Assembly: GCA_009268125.1 (NCBI GenBank)
Contig: WBOU01000029.1
Span: 1 to 35,594 of the forward strand
Direction: 5' to 3'
DNA from: Chloroflexia bacterium SDU3-3
GTDB taxonomy: Bacteria > Chloroflexota > Chloroflexia > Chloroflexales > Roseiflexaceae
DNA: 35,594 nt
In this document: piece by piece, positions 14,745 to 23,285 of the stretch
Layout of the letters: each line of letters begins with the position of its first letter
Numbering within the stretch: the stretch's first letter is position 1
Notes under the pieces: generated by a model
The model's database searches: none
Told to the model about the DNA's origin: nothing
Seen by the model: the letters and a program-made list of their open reading frames with translations, nothing else
Made by a program: the position numbers and the translations under genes

Positions 14745-16412
14745 TCAGTGCTCGCCAGCGAGCATGCGCTGTGCGGCCTGCTGGGCCTGGGCCAGGGTGG
14801 CCTGCCCCAGCTGCTCCTTGGTGGAGGGGATGGCGGCGGGCACCATGGACAGCTCGTCAAGGCCGAGGCCGGCCAGGGCCAGGGCGGCCTCGGGGTCGGC
14901 GGCCAGCTCGCCGCACAGGCCGATGGGGATGCCTGCGGCGTGCGCGGCCTGGGCGGCCAGCTGGATGAGGCGCAGCACGGCGGGGGACTTGTGGGTGTAG
15001 CGGGCAGCCAGCGGCGACTGCCCGCGATCGGCGGCCATGGCGTACTGGGTCAGGTCGTTCGAGCCGACGCTGAAGAAGGCGGCCTCGCGGGCCAGGATGT
15101 CGGCGGTGACGGCGGCGGCGGGGGTCTCGATCATGATGCCCACGGGCAGATCGGCGCGGTGGGCGATGCCCTCATCGGCCAGGCTCTGGGCGGCGGCGCG
15201 CAGGCGGGCCTTGCCCCAGCGCAGGTCGTCGAGCGTGGCGACCATGGGCAGCATCACCCACAGGTCGCCGTGGGGCGCGGCGCGCAGCAGGGCGCGTAGC
15301 TGGGTGTGGAACAGCAGCGGCTGGGCCATGCATAGGCGCAGGGCGCGCACGCCTAGGAAGGGGTTTTCCTCGTGGGGCATGGGCAGGTAGGGCAGGGGCT
15401 TGTCGCCGCCGATGTCGAGCGTGCGCACCACCACGGTGCCGCCCTCCATGGCTTCGAGCACCGCGCGGTAGGCATGGTACTGCTCGTCCTCGCTGGGCGC
15501 GCTGGCGCGGTCGAGGAACAGGAACTCGGTGCGGAACAGGCCCACGCCCTCGGCCCCGCTGGCGCGGGCGGCCCGGGCCTCGTCGGGGCTGCCGATGTTG
15601 GCCCACAGCGCCACGGGCGTGCCGTCGGCCAGCTGGCCGGGCTGGCCGCGCAGGGCGCTCTGGCGCGCGGCGGCGGCGGCTAGCTCCTCGGCGCGCTGGC
15701 GGTAGCTGGCCTGCTGCTGTGGGGTCGGGTCGGCGATCAGGGTGGCCGCGCCGCCGTCGAGGATGAGCGGGGTGCCGGGGGCGATGCCCAGCAGCCCTGG
15801 CCCAAGGCCCACCGCCGCCGGGATGCCCAGCGAGCGAGCCAGGATGGCGGTATGGCCGGTGGGGCCGCCGTAGGCGGTGGCGAAGCCCGCCACGCTGCCG
15901 CCGCGCAGCCCGGCGGTCTGGGTCGGGGTCAGGTCATCGGCCAGGATGATCGCGCCGGGGGGGATGTCGGCCTGGGCCTGCTGGCCGCCGATGGCCAGCA
16001 GGATCTCTTGGCCCACCGCGTCCATATCGGCGGCGCGCTCGCGCAGGTAGTCGTCGTCCAGCGCCTCAAGCGTGGCGCGCATGGCGGCGGTGGTCTGGCG
16101 CACGGCCTGCTCCAGCGGTGCCTGCTCGTCGTTCACCAGCCGCGCCACCTCCTCGCTCAGGAAGTCGTCCTCGACCAGCAGGGCCTGGGCGTCGAAGATG
16201 CCCGCCTCCTGCTCGTGGCCCCCGTCGCGGAACTGCTGGGCCAGGGCGCGCAGGCGCTCGGCGGCGCTGGCGCGGCCCTGGGCGAAGCGCGCGAGCGCGG
16301 CCTGGGGGCTGGCGTCGGCGGGCGCGGCGGGCGCGGCCTGGGCGGCCAGGTGGGCCGCAGGGCCCAGCGCCACCCCTGGCGCGCCGCCGACCCCGGTGAG
16401 CGTGTGTGGCAT
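14745..16412 (-). CDS. ptsI: PTS enzyme I (phosphoenolpyruvate-protein phosphotransferase)
   Basis: The 555-residue protein is a full-length enzyme I, which takes phosphate from PEP and passes it to HPr. The phospho-histidine is H187 in GGPTGHTAILARSLGIPA (182-199). PEP-site motifs follow: GLFRTEFLFLDR (291-302), VVRTLDIGGDKPLPYL (328-343), EENPFLGVRALRL (348-360), MIETPAA (427-433), FSVGSNDLTQYAMAADR (447-463) and LCGELAAD (499-506) with catalytic C500. The start ATG 16412 has GGGGAG 8 nt upstream and lies 4 nt after the HPr stop; a TTG at 16427 in frame is rejected. It is last in the glp-dha cluster and probably serves DhaM rather than sugar uptake, as no EIIB/EIIC gene is present here. Confidence 0.96.
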   Translation of the reverse strand: MPHTLTGVGGAPGVALGPAAHLAAQAAPAAPADASPQAALARFAQGRASAAERLRALAQQFRDGGHEQEAGIFDAQALLVEDDFLSEEVARLVNDEQAPLEQAVRQTTAAMRATLEALDDDYLRERAADMDAVGQEILLAIGGQQAQADIPPGAIILADDLTPTQTAGLRGGSVAGFATAYGGPTGHTAILARSLGIPAAVGLGPGLLGIAPGTPLILDGGAATLIADPTPQQQASYRQRAEELAAAAARQSALRGQPGQLADGTPVALWANIGSPDEARAARASGAEGVGLFRTEFLFLDRASAPSEDEQYHAYRAVLEAMEGGTVVVRTLDIGGDKPLPYLPMPHEENPFLGVRALRLCMAQPLLFHTQLRALLRAAPHGDLWVMLPMVATLDDLRWGKARLRAAAQSLADEGIAHRADLPVGIMIETPAAAVTADILAREAAFFSVGSNDLTQYAMAADRGQSPLAARYTHKSPAVLRLIQLAAQAAHAAGIPIGLCGELAADPEAALALAGLGLDELSMVPAAIPSTKEQLGQATLAQAQQAAQRMLAGEH

Positions 16413-16416
16413 GGCG

Positions 16417-16689
16417 CTACTCCCCAAAGTTGTCCTGGATGAGCTTCACGAGCGCTGCGACCGCCGCATCCTCATCGTCTCCCTCGGCGCGGATGACCAC
16501 GTGGTGGCCGGTCTTCACGCCGATCTGCAGCAGGTTGAAGGCGCTGATGGCCACCGCCTTGGTGCTGGGGCGGTCGAGGTTCTGGATGGTGATCTTGCTG
16601 GTAAACTGGCGGGCGGCCTGCACGAAGCTGGCGGCAGGGCGGGCGTGCAGCCCGACGGGATGGGCGACGGCGACAGTTGCTTCTTTCAT
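16417..16689 (-). CDS. HPr phosphocarrier protein (dedicated type, no Ser46)
   Basis: The 90-residue HPr has the phosphocarrier motif HPVGLHARPAASFV (10-23) with active-site H15 and R17. The usual regulatory block KSIMG around Ser46 is replaced by STKAVAISAFNLLQIG (42-57), with Val at position 46, so phosphorylation by an HPr kinase is not expected. This fits an HPr used only as an intermediate between EI and DhaM. It is 8 nt downstream of dhaM and 4 nt upstream of ptsI, so the three are one transcription unit. The ribosome site is poor (A-rich), which may mean coupled translation. Confidence 0.95.
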   Translation of the reverse strand: MKEATVAVAHPVGLHARPAASFVQAARQFTSKITIQNLDRPSTKAVAISAFNLLQIGVKTGHHVVIRAEGDDEDAAVAALVKLIQDNFGE

Positions 16690-16697
16690 TTTTTCTT

Positions 16698-17087
16698 TTA
16701 CCCCTGCACTTTCACAAGCTCGCGGCCCTGCAGCGCGGCGGCGGCGGCCTCGGCTAGGCTCGCGCCGCTGGCGGCCTCCACCCCGGCCAAAAACGCGCCC
16801 TCGACGATCGGGCCGTCGCTGATCTGCACCGGCACGCCGCTGTACATCTCCAGCGCGGTCTCAAGTGCGATCACCGCGCCGGAGAGATCGACTAGGGCCA
16901 GGATACCCTCGGGCGACTCGGCCTCGCGCAGGCCATCTAGGATGCGGTCTACGCTGGTGCCAAGCCCACCATCAGTGCGCCCACCGGCTGCGACGATTTT
17001 AATCTGGTTGTGTGTTGCTTGCCCGACAAATTCTTGGATACCCTCAGCAAGCTTGGCGCTATGAGAGACGATGAGCAGGCTAACCAT
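16698..17087 (-). CDS. dhaM: PTS-dependent dihydroxyacetone kinase phosphotransferase subunit DhaM (EIIA domain only)
   Basis: The 129-residue protein is an EIIA-mannose-type domain. VSLLIVSHSAKLAEGI (2-17) carries the phosphorylatable H9, followed by AAGGRTDGGLGTSVDRI, the DhaM form of the GTD segment, and SGAVIALETALE. DhaM receives phosphate from HPr and rephosphorylates the ADP permanently bound to DhaL. Here it is EIIA alone, as in lactococci, while the enterobacterial DhaM is an EIIA-HPr-EI fusion; the next two genes supply the missing parts in the same order. ATG 17087 with AGAGGA upstream is a better start than the longer frame. Two hairpins separate it from glpC. Confidence 0.93.
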   Translation of the reverse strand: MVSLLIVSHSAKLAEGIQEFVGQATHNQIKIVAAGGRTDGGLGTSVDRILDGLREAESPEGILALVDLSGAVIALETALEMYSGVPVQISDGPIVEGAFLAGVEAASGASLAEAAAAALQGRELVKVQG

Positions 17088-17105
17088 AGGCGTTCCTCTT
17101 TTTCT

Positions 17106-17177
17106 GCCGCGCGCCAATAGCAGAAAAGGGCGCGCGGCTCACACAGGGATGGTGCTGCGCGGGGCTGGCCGCGCAGC
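17106..17177 (-). promoter_or_regulatory. Two tandem hairpins between glpC and dhaM
   Basis: GCCGCGCGCC (17106-17115) pairs with 17129-17138 over 10 bp, and GCTGCGCGG (17154-17162) pairs with 17169-17177 over 9 bp. Neither has a T-tract on the minus strand, so they are more likely RNA-processing, stability or attenuation elements dividing glpABC from the PTS genes than full terminators. Confidence 0.5.
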
Positions 17178-17197
17178 GCATGGGGCTTTGCTGGGGG

Positions 17198-18469
17198 CTA
17201 GCTGTAGGCCTCGCGCAGGATCTCGATCGGGTGCTTGCTGGCCACGCCGCTGCCGTGGGTGATCTGCCAGCGGCAGGTCTCCGAGTCGCACAGGGCCTCA
17301 TCGCTGCCGCTCTCGCGCACGAAGTCGAACAGCGGCTTGCCCACATCCATACCGATCTGGTACTTCTCCTGCTTGAAGCCGTAGGTTCCGGCGATCCCGC
17401 AGCAAGCGGCGGTGCTGTCGGTGATCGTCAGGCCGGGGATTAGCTCCATGATGTCGAGCGCGGGCTTGCCGATGCGGTGGGCGCGCAGCTGGCAGGGCGC
17501 GTGGTAGGGCAGGCTGCGCTCGATGGGCTTGAAGTTGGTGTTCAGCTCGCCCTTCTCGTGCAGCATGCGCAGGAACTCGAAGATATCGTAGGTGTTCTCG
17601 GCCACGGCGCGCACCGGCTCGGAGTGCAGGCCCAGCAGCTCGGGGGCCTCCTCCTTCAGCGTCAGCGTGCAGCTGGTGCTGGTGCCCACGATTGGGATGC
17701 CCTTCTGGACGTAGGGGTAGAGCTTCTCGACGTTGTAGTCGTGGTACTTCTGCGCGTCGGGGAAGGCCCCGTTGGAGAGCAGCGGCAGGCCGCAGCAGCC
17801 CTGCTCGGCCACGATCACCTCGTAGCCGTTCAGCTCTAGCACCTCGATGGCGGCCTTGCCCACGTGCGGCTCGTAGTAGTTGGTGGCGCAGCCGTGGAAG
17901 AAGACCACCTGTTTTTTTGCGCTGGCCGTGGGCGCGGCGGGCGTGGGGCTGCCGCCCTCCTGGGCTTGCCTGCGGCTGCGGCGCTTCACCCACGAGCGAA
18001 AGGTGTAGGTGCTGAAGGGCGGGAAGGGGGCCTTGCGTGCCACGCCGAACAGCTTCTCGGCCACATAGCGGGCCGGGCCGAAGTTGGCCGCGAAGTTGGC
18101 CAGCGGGGCCTGCGGGCCGCTGCCCAGCACGCCGATGATGTCGGAGTGGCCCAGCATCAGGTTGCGCAGCGGCAGGCCCTTCTCCTCCACGATCTTGGCG
18201 CGGGCGCGGGCGTTCAGCTCGGCGATGCGCACGCCGGTGGGGCAGACCTGGTTGCACACCCGGCAGCCCGAGCAGTAGTCCACCGACTCGTCGGGGGTGG
18301 GCTGGCCGGCCTGGCGGAAGCGCTGGGCCTGCGGCCCCACGTACTTGGGGCCGGGGAACTTGTCGGTGACGGCGCTGACGGGGCAGGCCGACGCGCAGAT
18401 ATTGCACTTGATGCAGTGGTCGAGCGACTGCTCAAGCGACAGCTCGATCAGATCTATCGTATGTTCCAT
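17198..18469 (-). CDS. glpC: Anaerobic glycerol-3-phosphate dehydrogenase subunit C (Fe-S, CCG domains)
   Basis: The 423-residue protein has two four-cysteine ferredoxin clusters at the N-terminus: C19/C22/C25/C29 and C66/C69/C72/C76 (CSGCRVCNQVCP). Two CCG-type domains follow, marked by GCATNYYEPHVG with EQGCCGLPLLSNG, and by YHAPCQLRAHRIG with AACCGIAGTYGFK. In GlpABC this subunit anchors the GlpAB dimer at the membrane and passes electrons to the quinone pool. A variable Ala/Pro linker lies near 170-190. ATG 18469 has AGGAAA upstream. It is the third gene of glpABC. Confidence 0.94.
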   Translation of the reverse strand: MEHTIDLIELSLEQSLDHCIKCNICASACPVSAVTDKFPGPKYVGPQAQRFRQAGQPTPDESVDYCSGCRVCNQVCPTGVRIAELNARARAKIVEEKGLPLRNLMLGHSDIIGVLGSGPQAPLANFAANFGPARYVAEKLFGVARKAPFPPFSTYTFRSWVKRRSRRQAQEGGSPTPAAPTASAKKQVVFFHGCATNYYEPHVGKAAIEVLELNGYEVIVAEQGCCGLPLLSNGAFPDAQKYHDYNVEKLYPYVQKGIPIVGTSTSCTLTLKEEAPELLGLHSEPVRAVAENTYDIFEFLRMLHEKGELNTNFKPIERSLPYHAPCQLRAHRIGKPALDIMELIPGLTITDSTAACCGIAGTYGFKQEKYQIGMDVGKPLFDFVRESGSDEALCDSETCRWQITHGSGVASKHPIEILREAYS

Positions 18470-18510
18470 AGGTGTTTCCTGCTGGTTTTCTGCTGGGTAT
18501 CGTTGGGCCG

Positions 18511-19746
18511 CTAGAGCAGGCTCTGGGCTGCCGCGTAGCCGGTGGCCAGGGCCAAGCCGCTGTAGCAGCGCTCGCGAACAGGGTCAGCGCCTGCAAGCGC
18601 CGCGCCAGCAACCGCGACATTTTCATACACCACCTGCCCACCATCGATCGGGCGGAAGCGCGTATCTACCGCCACCCCGGCCTGGAAGATCGGGTGGCCC
18701 GTCGGGTCGAGGAAGCGCGGCGAGAACCACTGGCCGCGTCCCTGCGGTGCCAGGATGGGCAGGCCCAGGGCGCGCTCCCAGACCTTGCCCTCGGGGTCGC
18801 TCCAGACCCCGCCGCCGCCCACGCCGCCGGTGGCCAGCACGAACTGCTGTGCGCTGTGCTGCTGCTGGCGCGCGGCGGCCTCGCTGTAGATATGGCGCAG
18901 CTGCTGGCCCTCGCCCTCGGCGCGCTCCACGAACGCGCCCAGCTGCATGCGCCCGCCCGCCGCCGTGATCGCTCTGGCGAAGATCTCGGCCAGGCGCATG
19001 CCGGGGACGGATGCCGGAACGGTGGGGATCTCGAAGATTAAGGCTCCGGCCTCGCGCTGAAGGTCGGCCACCACGGCCATGGGGTCGTGCAGGCCCAGCA
19101 CGGCGGGCAGGCCGATGCGGGTGGCGTCGCCCTTCAGCTTGCGCAGCTGCTGGCCGATCTGCGCGCGCCACTCGGGGCGGTCGAACAGCAGGGCGAAGCT
19201 GCGGGTGTTGAAATCGAGCGTGCGCCCGGTGGATGCGGGTAGATCCAGGTAGACGCCCTGGGCGTCGTGGCCCTGCTCGCGCAGGTTGGCAGCGATCATG
19301 GGCGGGAAGAAGTCGCGCAGCTGGCGGAACCCGGCGATCAGCGTCTTGCCGCCCTGGCGCATGTCGCCCGCCGCCATGGTGGCGGGGAACAGCGCCGCCG
19401 GGCGCAGCGCGCCGATGGCGGTGGGCAGCAGCACGTTGCGGTCAAGCCCGCCCACGTAGGGGTAGCGGGCGGCCTCGACCAGCGCGCGGAAGCGCTCGAT
19501 GGCGGACTCGACCTGGGCCACACCCACGCGGGCGTAGGGGTGCTCGGGCCGACCGGCGATCAGGGCCTCTAGGGCCTCGCGCAGGGTCTGGTCGCCCACC
19601 GCGCCCCAGATGTCGATGGTGCCGGGTGTCCAGTGGGTCGCGCCCTGGCCCTTGGCCAGCACGAGCGGCCTGCGCCCGGCCTCGGCGAGCTGGAGCGCGG
19701 CCATCAGGCCCGAGAGGCCAGCGCCGATAACAATAGTGTCTCGCAT
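18511..19746 (-). CDS. glpB: Anaerobic glycerol-3-phosphate dehydrogenase subunit B
   Basis: The 411-residue flavoprotein has an N-terminal dinucleotide fold DTIVIGAGLSGLMAALQLAE (3-22), then GQGATHWTPGTIDIWG (33-48), typical of GlpB. Near the C-terminus it has ATGGVGGGGVW and a FRPIDGG...NVAVAGAALAGAD FAD-closing segment. GlpB works with GlpA in moving electrons from glycerol-3-phosphate to GlpC. It lies between glpA (57 bp) and glpC (41 bp). The ribosome site is weak (GAGATAG before CCTATG). Confidence 0.92.
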   Translation of the reverse strand: MRDTIVIGAGLSGLMAALQLAEAGRRPLVLAKGQGATHWTPGTIDIWGAVGDQTLREALEALIAGRPEHPYARVGVAQVESAIERFRALVEAARYPYVGGLDRNVLLPTAIGALRPAALFPATMAAGDMRQGGKTLIAGFRQLRDFFPPMIAANLREQGHDAQGVYLDLPASTGRTLDFNTRSFALLFDRPEWRAQIGQQLRKLKGDATRIGLPAVLGLHDPMAVVADLQREAGALIFEIPTVPASVPGMRLAEIFARAITAAGGRMQLGAFVERAEGEGQQLRHIYSEAAARQQQHSAQQFVLATGGVGGGGVWSDPEGKVWERALGLPILAPQGRGQWFSPRFLDPTGHPIFQAGVAVDTRFRPIDGGQVVYENVAVAGAALAGADPVRERCYSGLALATGYAAAQSLL

Positions 19747-19803
19747 AGGTTCTATCTCGGTGTCGGTCGCGCGGCCAGGGCGGGCCGGGCCACGCGGCGG
19801 TGC

Positions 19804-21447
19804 TTATGCGTTGTCGTACTCGGTGGCGATCGCGGCGTGCTTGGTGACCACGCCCTCGCCCGCCTGGCTGTTCTCGCCGCCGGGGGGCAGCAGGTCGACA
19901 CCCAGCGTGTCGAGGTACATGATCTCGTCGAGCCGAGCCTGGCGCAGCTGGTCTGCCCACATCACGGCGGTCAGGCCCTTCCAGCGCTCCTGGAGGAAGT
20001 GGCGCAGCAGCGCGCCCGAGAGCGAGACGCTGGAGGAGCCACCCTCGGCCTGCTGCGCGGCCTTCTGCTCTTCCCAGAGGGCCACGGCGCGGAAGGTGCA
20101 GAAGCCGCCCTGGCACGGCCCCATGCCCAGCCGGGTGTCGCGGCGGATGTCGTCGATGTTGCGCGCCCCGGCCTGGATAGAGGCCAGCACGTCGCCGCGC
20201 GTCACCAGCTCGCACTCACAGATCAGGTCGCCGTAGGTGTCGTCGCGCTCGATCTGGGCCAGCCGCTCGCCCTTGCGGTGGAAGTGGCCGGCTTGGTTGT
20301 GGGGCAGGATCTCGCCTGCGGTGCGGCAGGGCTGGGTGTTGCCCAGCTTCTTGGCGATTGCGTCCACCGCCTCCTCGGCCATCATGCGGTAGGTTGTCCA
20401 CTTGCCGCCCACGATCGACATCAGGCCCTCCACGCCGTCGCGCTGGCTGTGGTCAAGCAGCTTGTAGGTGCGGCTGATGTCGCGGTCGTCGGCCACATCC
20501 TGGTCTTTGTAGAGCGGGCGGACCCCGGCCCAGGCGCGCAGGGCGCGGTAGGATGTGAAGTTGGGCACCAGCTTCGCGCCCTCCTCCATCATCAGGGCCA
20601 CCTCGTCGGGGTCGATGCCGTAGACATCGGGGTCGGGCACGTGGCGGTCGGTGGTGCCGATCACGGCCACGGTGTGGGCAGGCACGATGATGTCGCCGTC
20701 GGCGGGCATCTTGCAGCGGTTGATCACAGTGTTGACCATGCGGTGGTTCATGGCCACCATCACGCCCTTGCCGGGCACCACGGTCACCTTCACCCCGGCC
20801 ATGCCTGCGATCTTGCCCGCCCACGCGCCTGCGGCGTTCAGCACATAGGCCGCCTCGATCCGCTTGTGCTCGCCGGTGCTCAGGTCTTCCACCACCGCGC
20901 CCACCACGCGGTCGCCCTCGCGGATGAGGTCCACCACGGCGTGGTAGGGCAGGGCCTGCGCGCCGTAGTGCTTGGCCGAGAGTACGTTCAGGTCGGTGGC
21001 CAGGAACGAGTCGGCGGATGCGTCGTTGACCTCGAAGGCGCGGCTGATGCGCGGGTTGAGCGCTGGCTCGCGGCGCAGCGCCTCGGCCACGCTGATCTCC
21101 TCGCAGGCCACGCCGGTCTTGCGGCAGCCTTCCAAGAAGGTGTCGCCGTAGCTCGGGTCATCCCAGGGGGTGGCCACGAAGAAGCCGCTGGTATCCTCGA
21201 TGCAGTGCGGCATGATCGTGCGCAGGATCTTATTTTCCACCGCGCACTCGTGGGCCGACTGCGGGTCTTTTACCGCGTAGCGCCCGCCGCTGTGCACCAG
21301 GCCGTGGTAGCGGCCCGTGGTGCCGTGGGTCATGTCGCCCTTCTCGACCAGCACGGCGCGGATGCCGCGCATGGCCAGGTCGCGCAGGCAGCCAGCGCCG
21401 GTCGCGCCGCCGCCGATGACAAGCACTTCGGTTACGATCGTTTGCAT
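19804..21447 (-). CDS. glpA: Anaerobic glycerol-3-phosphate dehydrogenase subunit A with BFD-type [2Fe-2S] domain
   Basis: The 547-residue protein oxidises glycerol-3-phosphate to DHAP with FAD. The FAD motif VLVIGGGATGAG is at 8-19. RYHGLVHSGGRYAVKD (46-61) and VGGKWTTYRMMAEEAVD (346-362) are typical of the DAO/GlpA/GlpD fold. The C-terminal part holds the BFD-like domain with C410/C412 (ICECELVT) and C445/C450 (GMGPCQGGFC), which distinguishes GlpA from aerobic GlpD. Length is close to the E. coli protein. The start is ATG 21447, since longer frames lack family similarity. It begins about 260 bp downstream of the G/C homopolymer block. Confidence 0.95.
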   Translation of the reverse strand: MQTIVTEVLVIGGGATGAGCLRDLAMRGIRAVLVEKGDMTHGTTGRYHGLVHSGGRYAVKDPQSAHECAVENKILRTIMPHCIEDTSGFFVATPWDDPSYGDTFLEGCRKTGVACEEISVAEALRREPALNPRISRAFEVNDASADSFLATDLNVLSAKHYGAQALPYHAVVDLIREGDRVVGAVVEDLSTGEHKRIEAAYVLNAAGAWAGKIAGMAGVKVTVVPGKGVMVAMNHRMVNTVINRCKMPADGDIIVPAHTVAVIGTTDRHVPDPDVYGIDPDEVALMMEEGAKLVPNFTSYRALRAWAGVRPLYKDQDVADDRDISRTYKLLDHSQRDGVEGLMSIVGGKWTTYRMMAEEAVDAIAKKLGNTQPCRTAGEILPHNQAGHFHRKGERLAQIERDDTYGDLICECELVTRGDVLASIQAGARNIDDIRRDTRLGMGPCQGGFCTFRAVALWEEQKAAQQAEGGSSSVSLSGALLRHFLQERWKGLTAVMWADQLRQARLDEIMYLDTLGVDLLPPGGENSQAGEGVVTKHAAIATEYDNA

Positions 21448-21758
21448 AGGGTACGCCTTTGTTTGTTGCGAATGAGCGCGCAGCATCCTAGCGCGGCGGG
21501 CGCGTGCCTCGTCGCCATCGGCGGCCCGTGTTGTGTGTGGCTGCGCTTGCTCGTGGTCGTGGTGATGCGGTAAAGAAGATATGCCGAGAAAATGTAAAGG
21601 GAAGGAGGTCGAGCGCCCGTAAGACAAAGGGTGGGCGCTCGGCCAAATCCGCATAAGGAAGACAACGCGGGCGCAATCGTGCGCTCTTTCTGCTTTTGCC
21701 TACTGGCGGGGGGGGGGGGGGGGGGGGCCCCCCCCCCCCCCCCCCGCCGCCGTACCGC
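21448..21758. other. glpK-glpA intergenic region with hairpin, no gene
   Basis: These 311 bases contain no supported gene. An 8-bp inverted repeat (GAGCGCCC 21611-21618 with GGGCGCTC 21633-21640) could fold in the leader of glpA, and a homopolymer palindrome lies at 21708-21745. I see no clear promoter for glpA on the minus strand, though the size of the gap suggests that one or an RNA element is present. Confidence 0.6.
21708..21745. repeat. G20-C18 homopolymer palindrome
   Basis: Twenty G (21708-21727) are followed at once by eighteen C (21728-21745). This is a self-complementary block with no loop sequence. It may be a real extreme hairpin, or an assembly join of a contig ending in poly-G with one beginning in poly-C, as can arise from two-colour sequencing chemistry. 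Confidence 0.95.
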
Positions 21759-23255
21759 CTACTCGACCCAGTCGAAGGTCTTGGTCACGGCCTTCTTCCA
21801 CTGGCTATAGAGCGAGTCGCGCTGGTCGGCGCTCATCTTCGGCTCCCAGGTCTTCTCGATCTGCCAGTTCTGGCGCAGGTCGTCGGTGCTCTTCCAGAAG
21901 CCGGTGGCCAGGCCCGCCGCGTAGGCCGCGCCCAGCGCGGTGGTCTCGGCCACCTTGGGCCGCACCACCGGCACGCCCAGGATGTCGGCCTGGAACTGCA
22001 TCAGCGTCTCGTTGGCCACCATGCCGCCGTCCACCTTCAGGGCCTTCAGATCCACGCCCGAGTCGGTGTTCATGGCATCCAGCACCTCGCGGGTCTGGAA
22101 GGCGGTGGCCTCCAGCACGGCGCGGGCGATGTGGCCCTTGTTGACATAGCGGGTGAGGCCAGCGATCACGCCGCGGGCGTCGGATCGCCAGTAGGGCGCG
22201 TACAGGCCCGAGAAGGCCGGCACGAAGTAGGCCCCGCCGTTGTCCTCCACGGTCTTGGCCAGCTCTTCGATCTCGCCGCTGTTCTTGATGATGCCCAGGT
22301 TGTCGCGCAGCCACTGCACCAGCGCGCCCGCGATCGCGATCGAGCCTTCCAGCGCGTAGACTGGGGCCTGGTCGCCGAACTTATAGCCCATGGTGGTGAG
22401 CAGACCGCTCTTCGAGGGCACCATCTCGTTGCCGGTGTTCAGCAGCATGAAGCAGCCGGTGCCGTAGGTGTTCTTGGCCTCGCCGCTGCTGTAGCATGTC
22501 TGGCCCACCAGCGCGGCCTGCTGGTCGCCCAGGATGCCCGCCACTGGGATGCCGCCGATCACGCCCACCGCGTTGCCGTAGACCTCGCTGGAAGAGCGGA
22601 TCTCGGGCAGCATCTGGCGCGGGATGCCCAGCGCATCCAGCATGTCGTCATCCCACTGCAGCGTGGCGATGTTCATGAGCATGGTGCGGCTGGCGTTGGT
22701 CACGTCGGTGATGTGCACGCCGCCGTTCGGCCCGCCGGTGAGCCACCATGTCACAAAGGTGTCCATGTTGCCGAACACCGCGTCGCCGCGCTCGGCGGCC
22801 TCGCGCGCGCCCGGCACGTTGTCCAAGATCCAGCGGATCTTGGGGCCGGAGAAGTAGGTCGAGAGCGGCAGGCCGACCTTCTCGCGGAAGCGATCCTGGC
22901 CGCCCTCGCGGGCCAGATCGTTGCAGATCTGGGTGGTGCGGGTGTCCTGCCACACGATCGCGTTGTAGAGCGGTCGCCCGGTGTTCTTGTCCCACACCAG
23001 CGTGGTCTCGCGCTGGTTGGTGATGCCAACCGCCGCGATGTTGTCGATGTTAATGTTCCCCTTGCGCAGCGCCCCGTCAACCACATCGTTGGTGCGTGTG
23101 CGGATCTCGTTCGGGTTGTGCTCGACCCAGCCGGGCTGCGGGTAGATCTGCTCGTGCTCTTTCTGATCGACGCAGACGATATTGCCGCCGTGGTCGAAGA
23201 TAATGCAGCGTGTGCTGGTGGTACCCTGATCGATTGCCGCCACATACTTTGCCAT
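21759..23255 (-). CDS. glpK: Glycerol kinase
   Basis: The 498-residue FGGY kinase phosphorylates glycerol with ATP to sn-glycerol-3-phosphate. Marks are [18 protein letters not shown] (4-21), [10 protein letters not shown] (42-51), [14 protein letters not shown] (77-90), [11 protein letters not shown] (97-107), [27 protein letters not shown] and KVDGGMVAN. The segment after SSEVYG (223-228) lacks the His that PTS phosphorylates in Firmicute GlpK, so HPr-dependent activation is not expected despite the nearby PTS genes. ATG 23255 has a perfect AAGGAGGT. It lies between dhaL and glpA in the cluster. Confidence 0.97.
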   Translation of the reverse strand: MAKYVAAIDQGTTSTRCIIFDHGGNIVCVDQKEHEQIYPQPGWVEHNPNEIRTRTNDVVDGALRKGNINIDNIAAVGITNQRETTLVWDKNTGRPLYNAIVWQDTRTTQICNDLAREGGQDRFREKVGLPLSTYFSGPKIRWILDNVPGAREAAERGDAVFGNMDTFVTWWLTGGPNGGVHITDVTNASRTMLMNIATLQWDDDMLDALGIPRQMLPEIRSSSEVYGNAVGVIGGIPVAGILGDQQAALVGQTCYSSGEAKNTYGTGCFMLLNTGNEMVPSKSGLLTTMGYKFGDQAPVYALEGSIAIAGALVQWLRDNLGIIKNSGEIEELAKTVEDNGGAYFVPAFSGLYAPYWRSDARGVIAGLTRYVNKGHIARAVLEATAFQTREVLDAMNTDSGVDLKALKVDGGMVANETLMQFQADILGVPVVRPKVAETTALGAAYAAGLATGFWKSTDDLRQNWQIEKTWEPKMSADQRDSLYSQWKKAVTKTFDWVE

Positions 23256-23285
23256 AGATGACCTCCTTGTCATTGTGGGTGAGCA

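Noticed and set aside
19633-21573. Plus-strand open frame of about 640 codons opposite glpA and glpB
   Set aside because: It is antisense to two conserved genes, very rich in His, Gly, Ala and Val, and without domain motifs: the typical shadow of a G+C-rich gene.
21696-23261. Plus-strand open frame opposite glpK, beginning in the G/C homopolymer
   Set aside because: It is antisense to glycerol kinase and begins with translated homopolymer (poly-Gly, poly-Pro).
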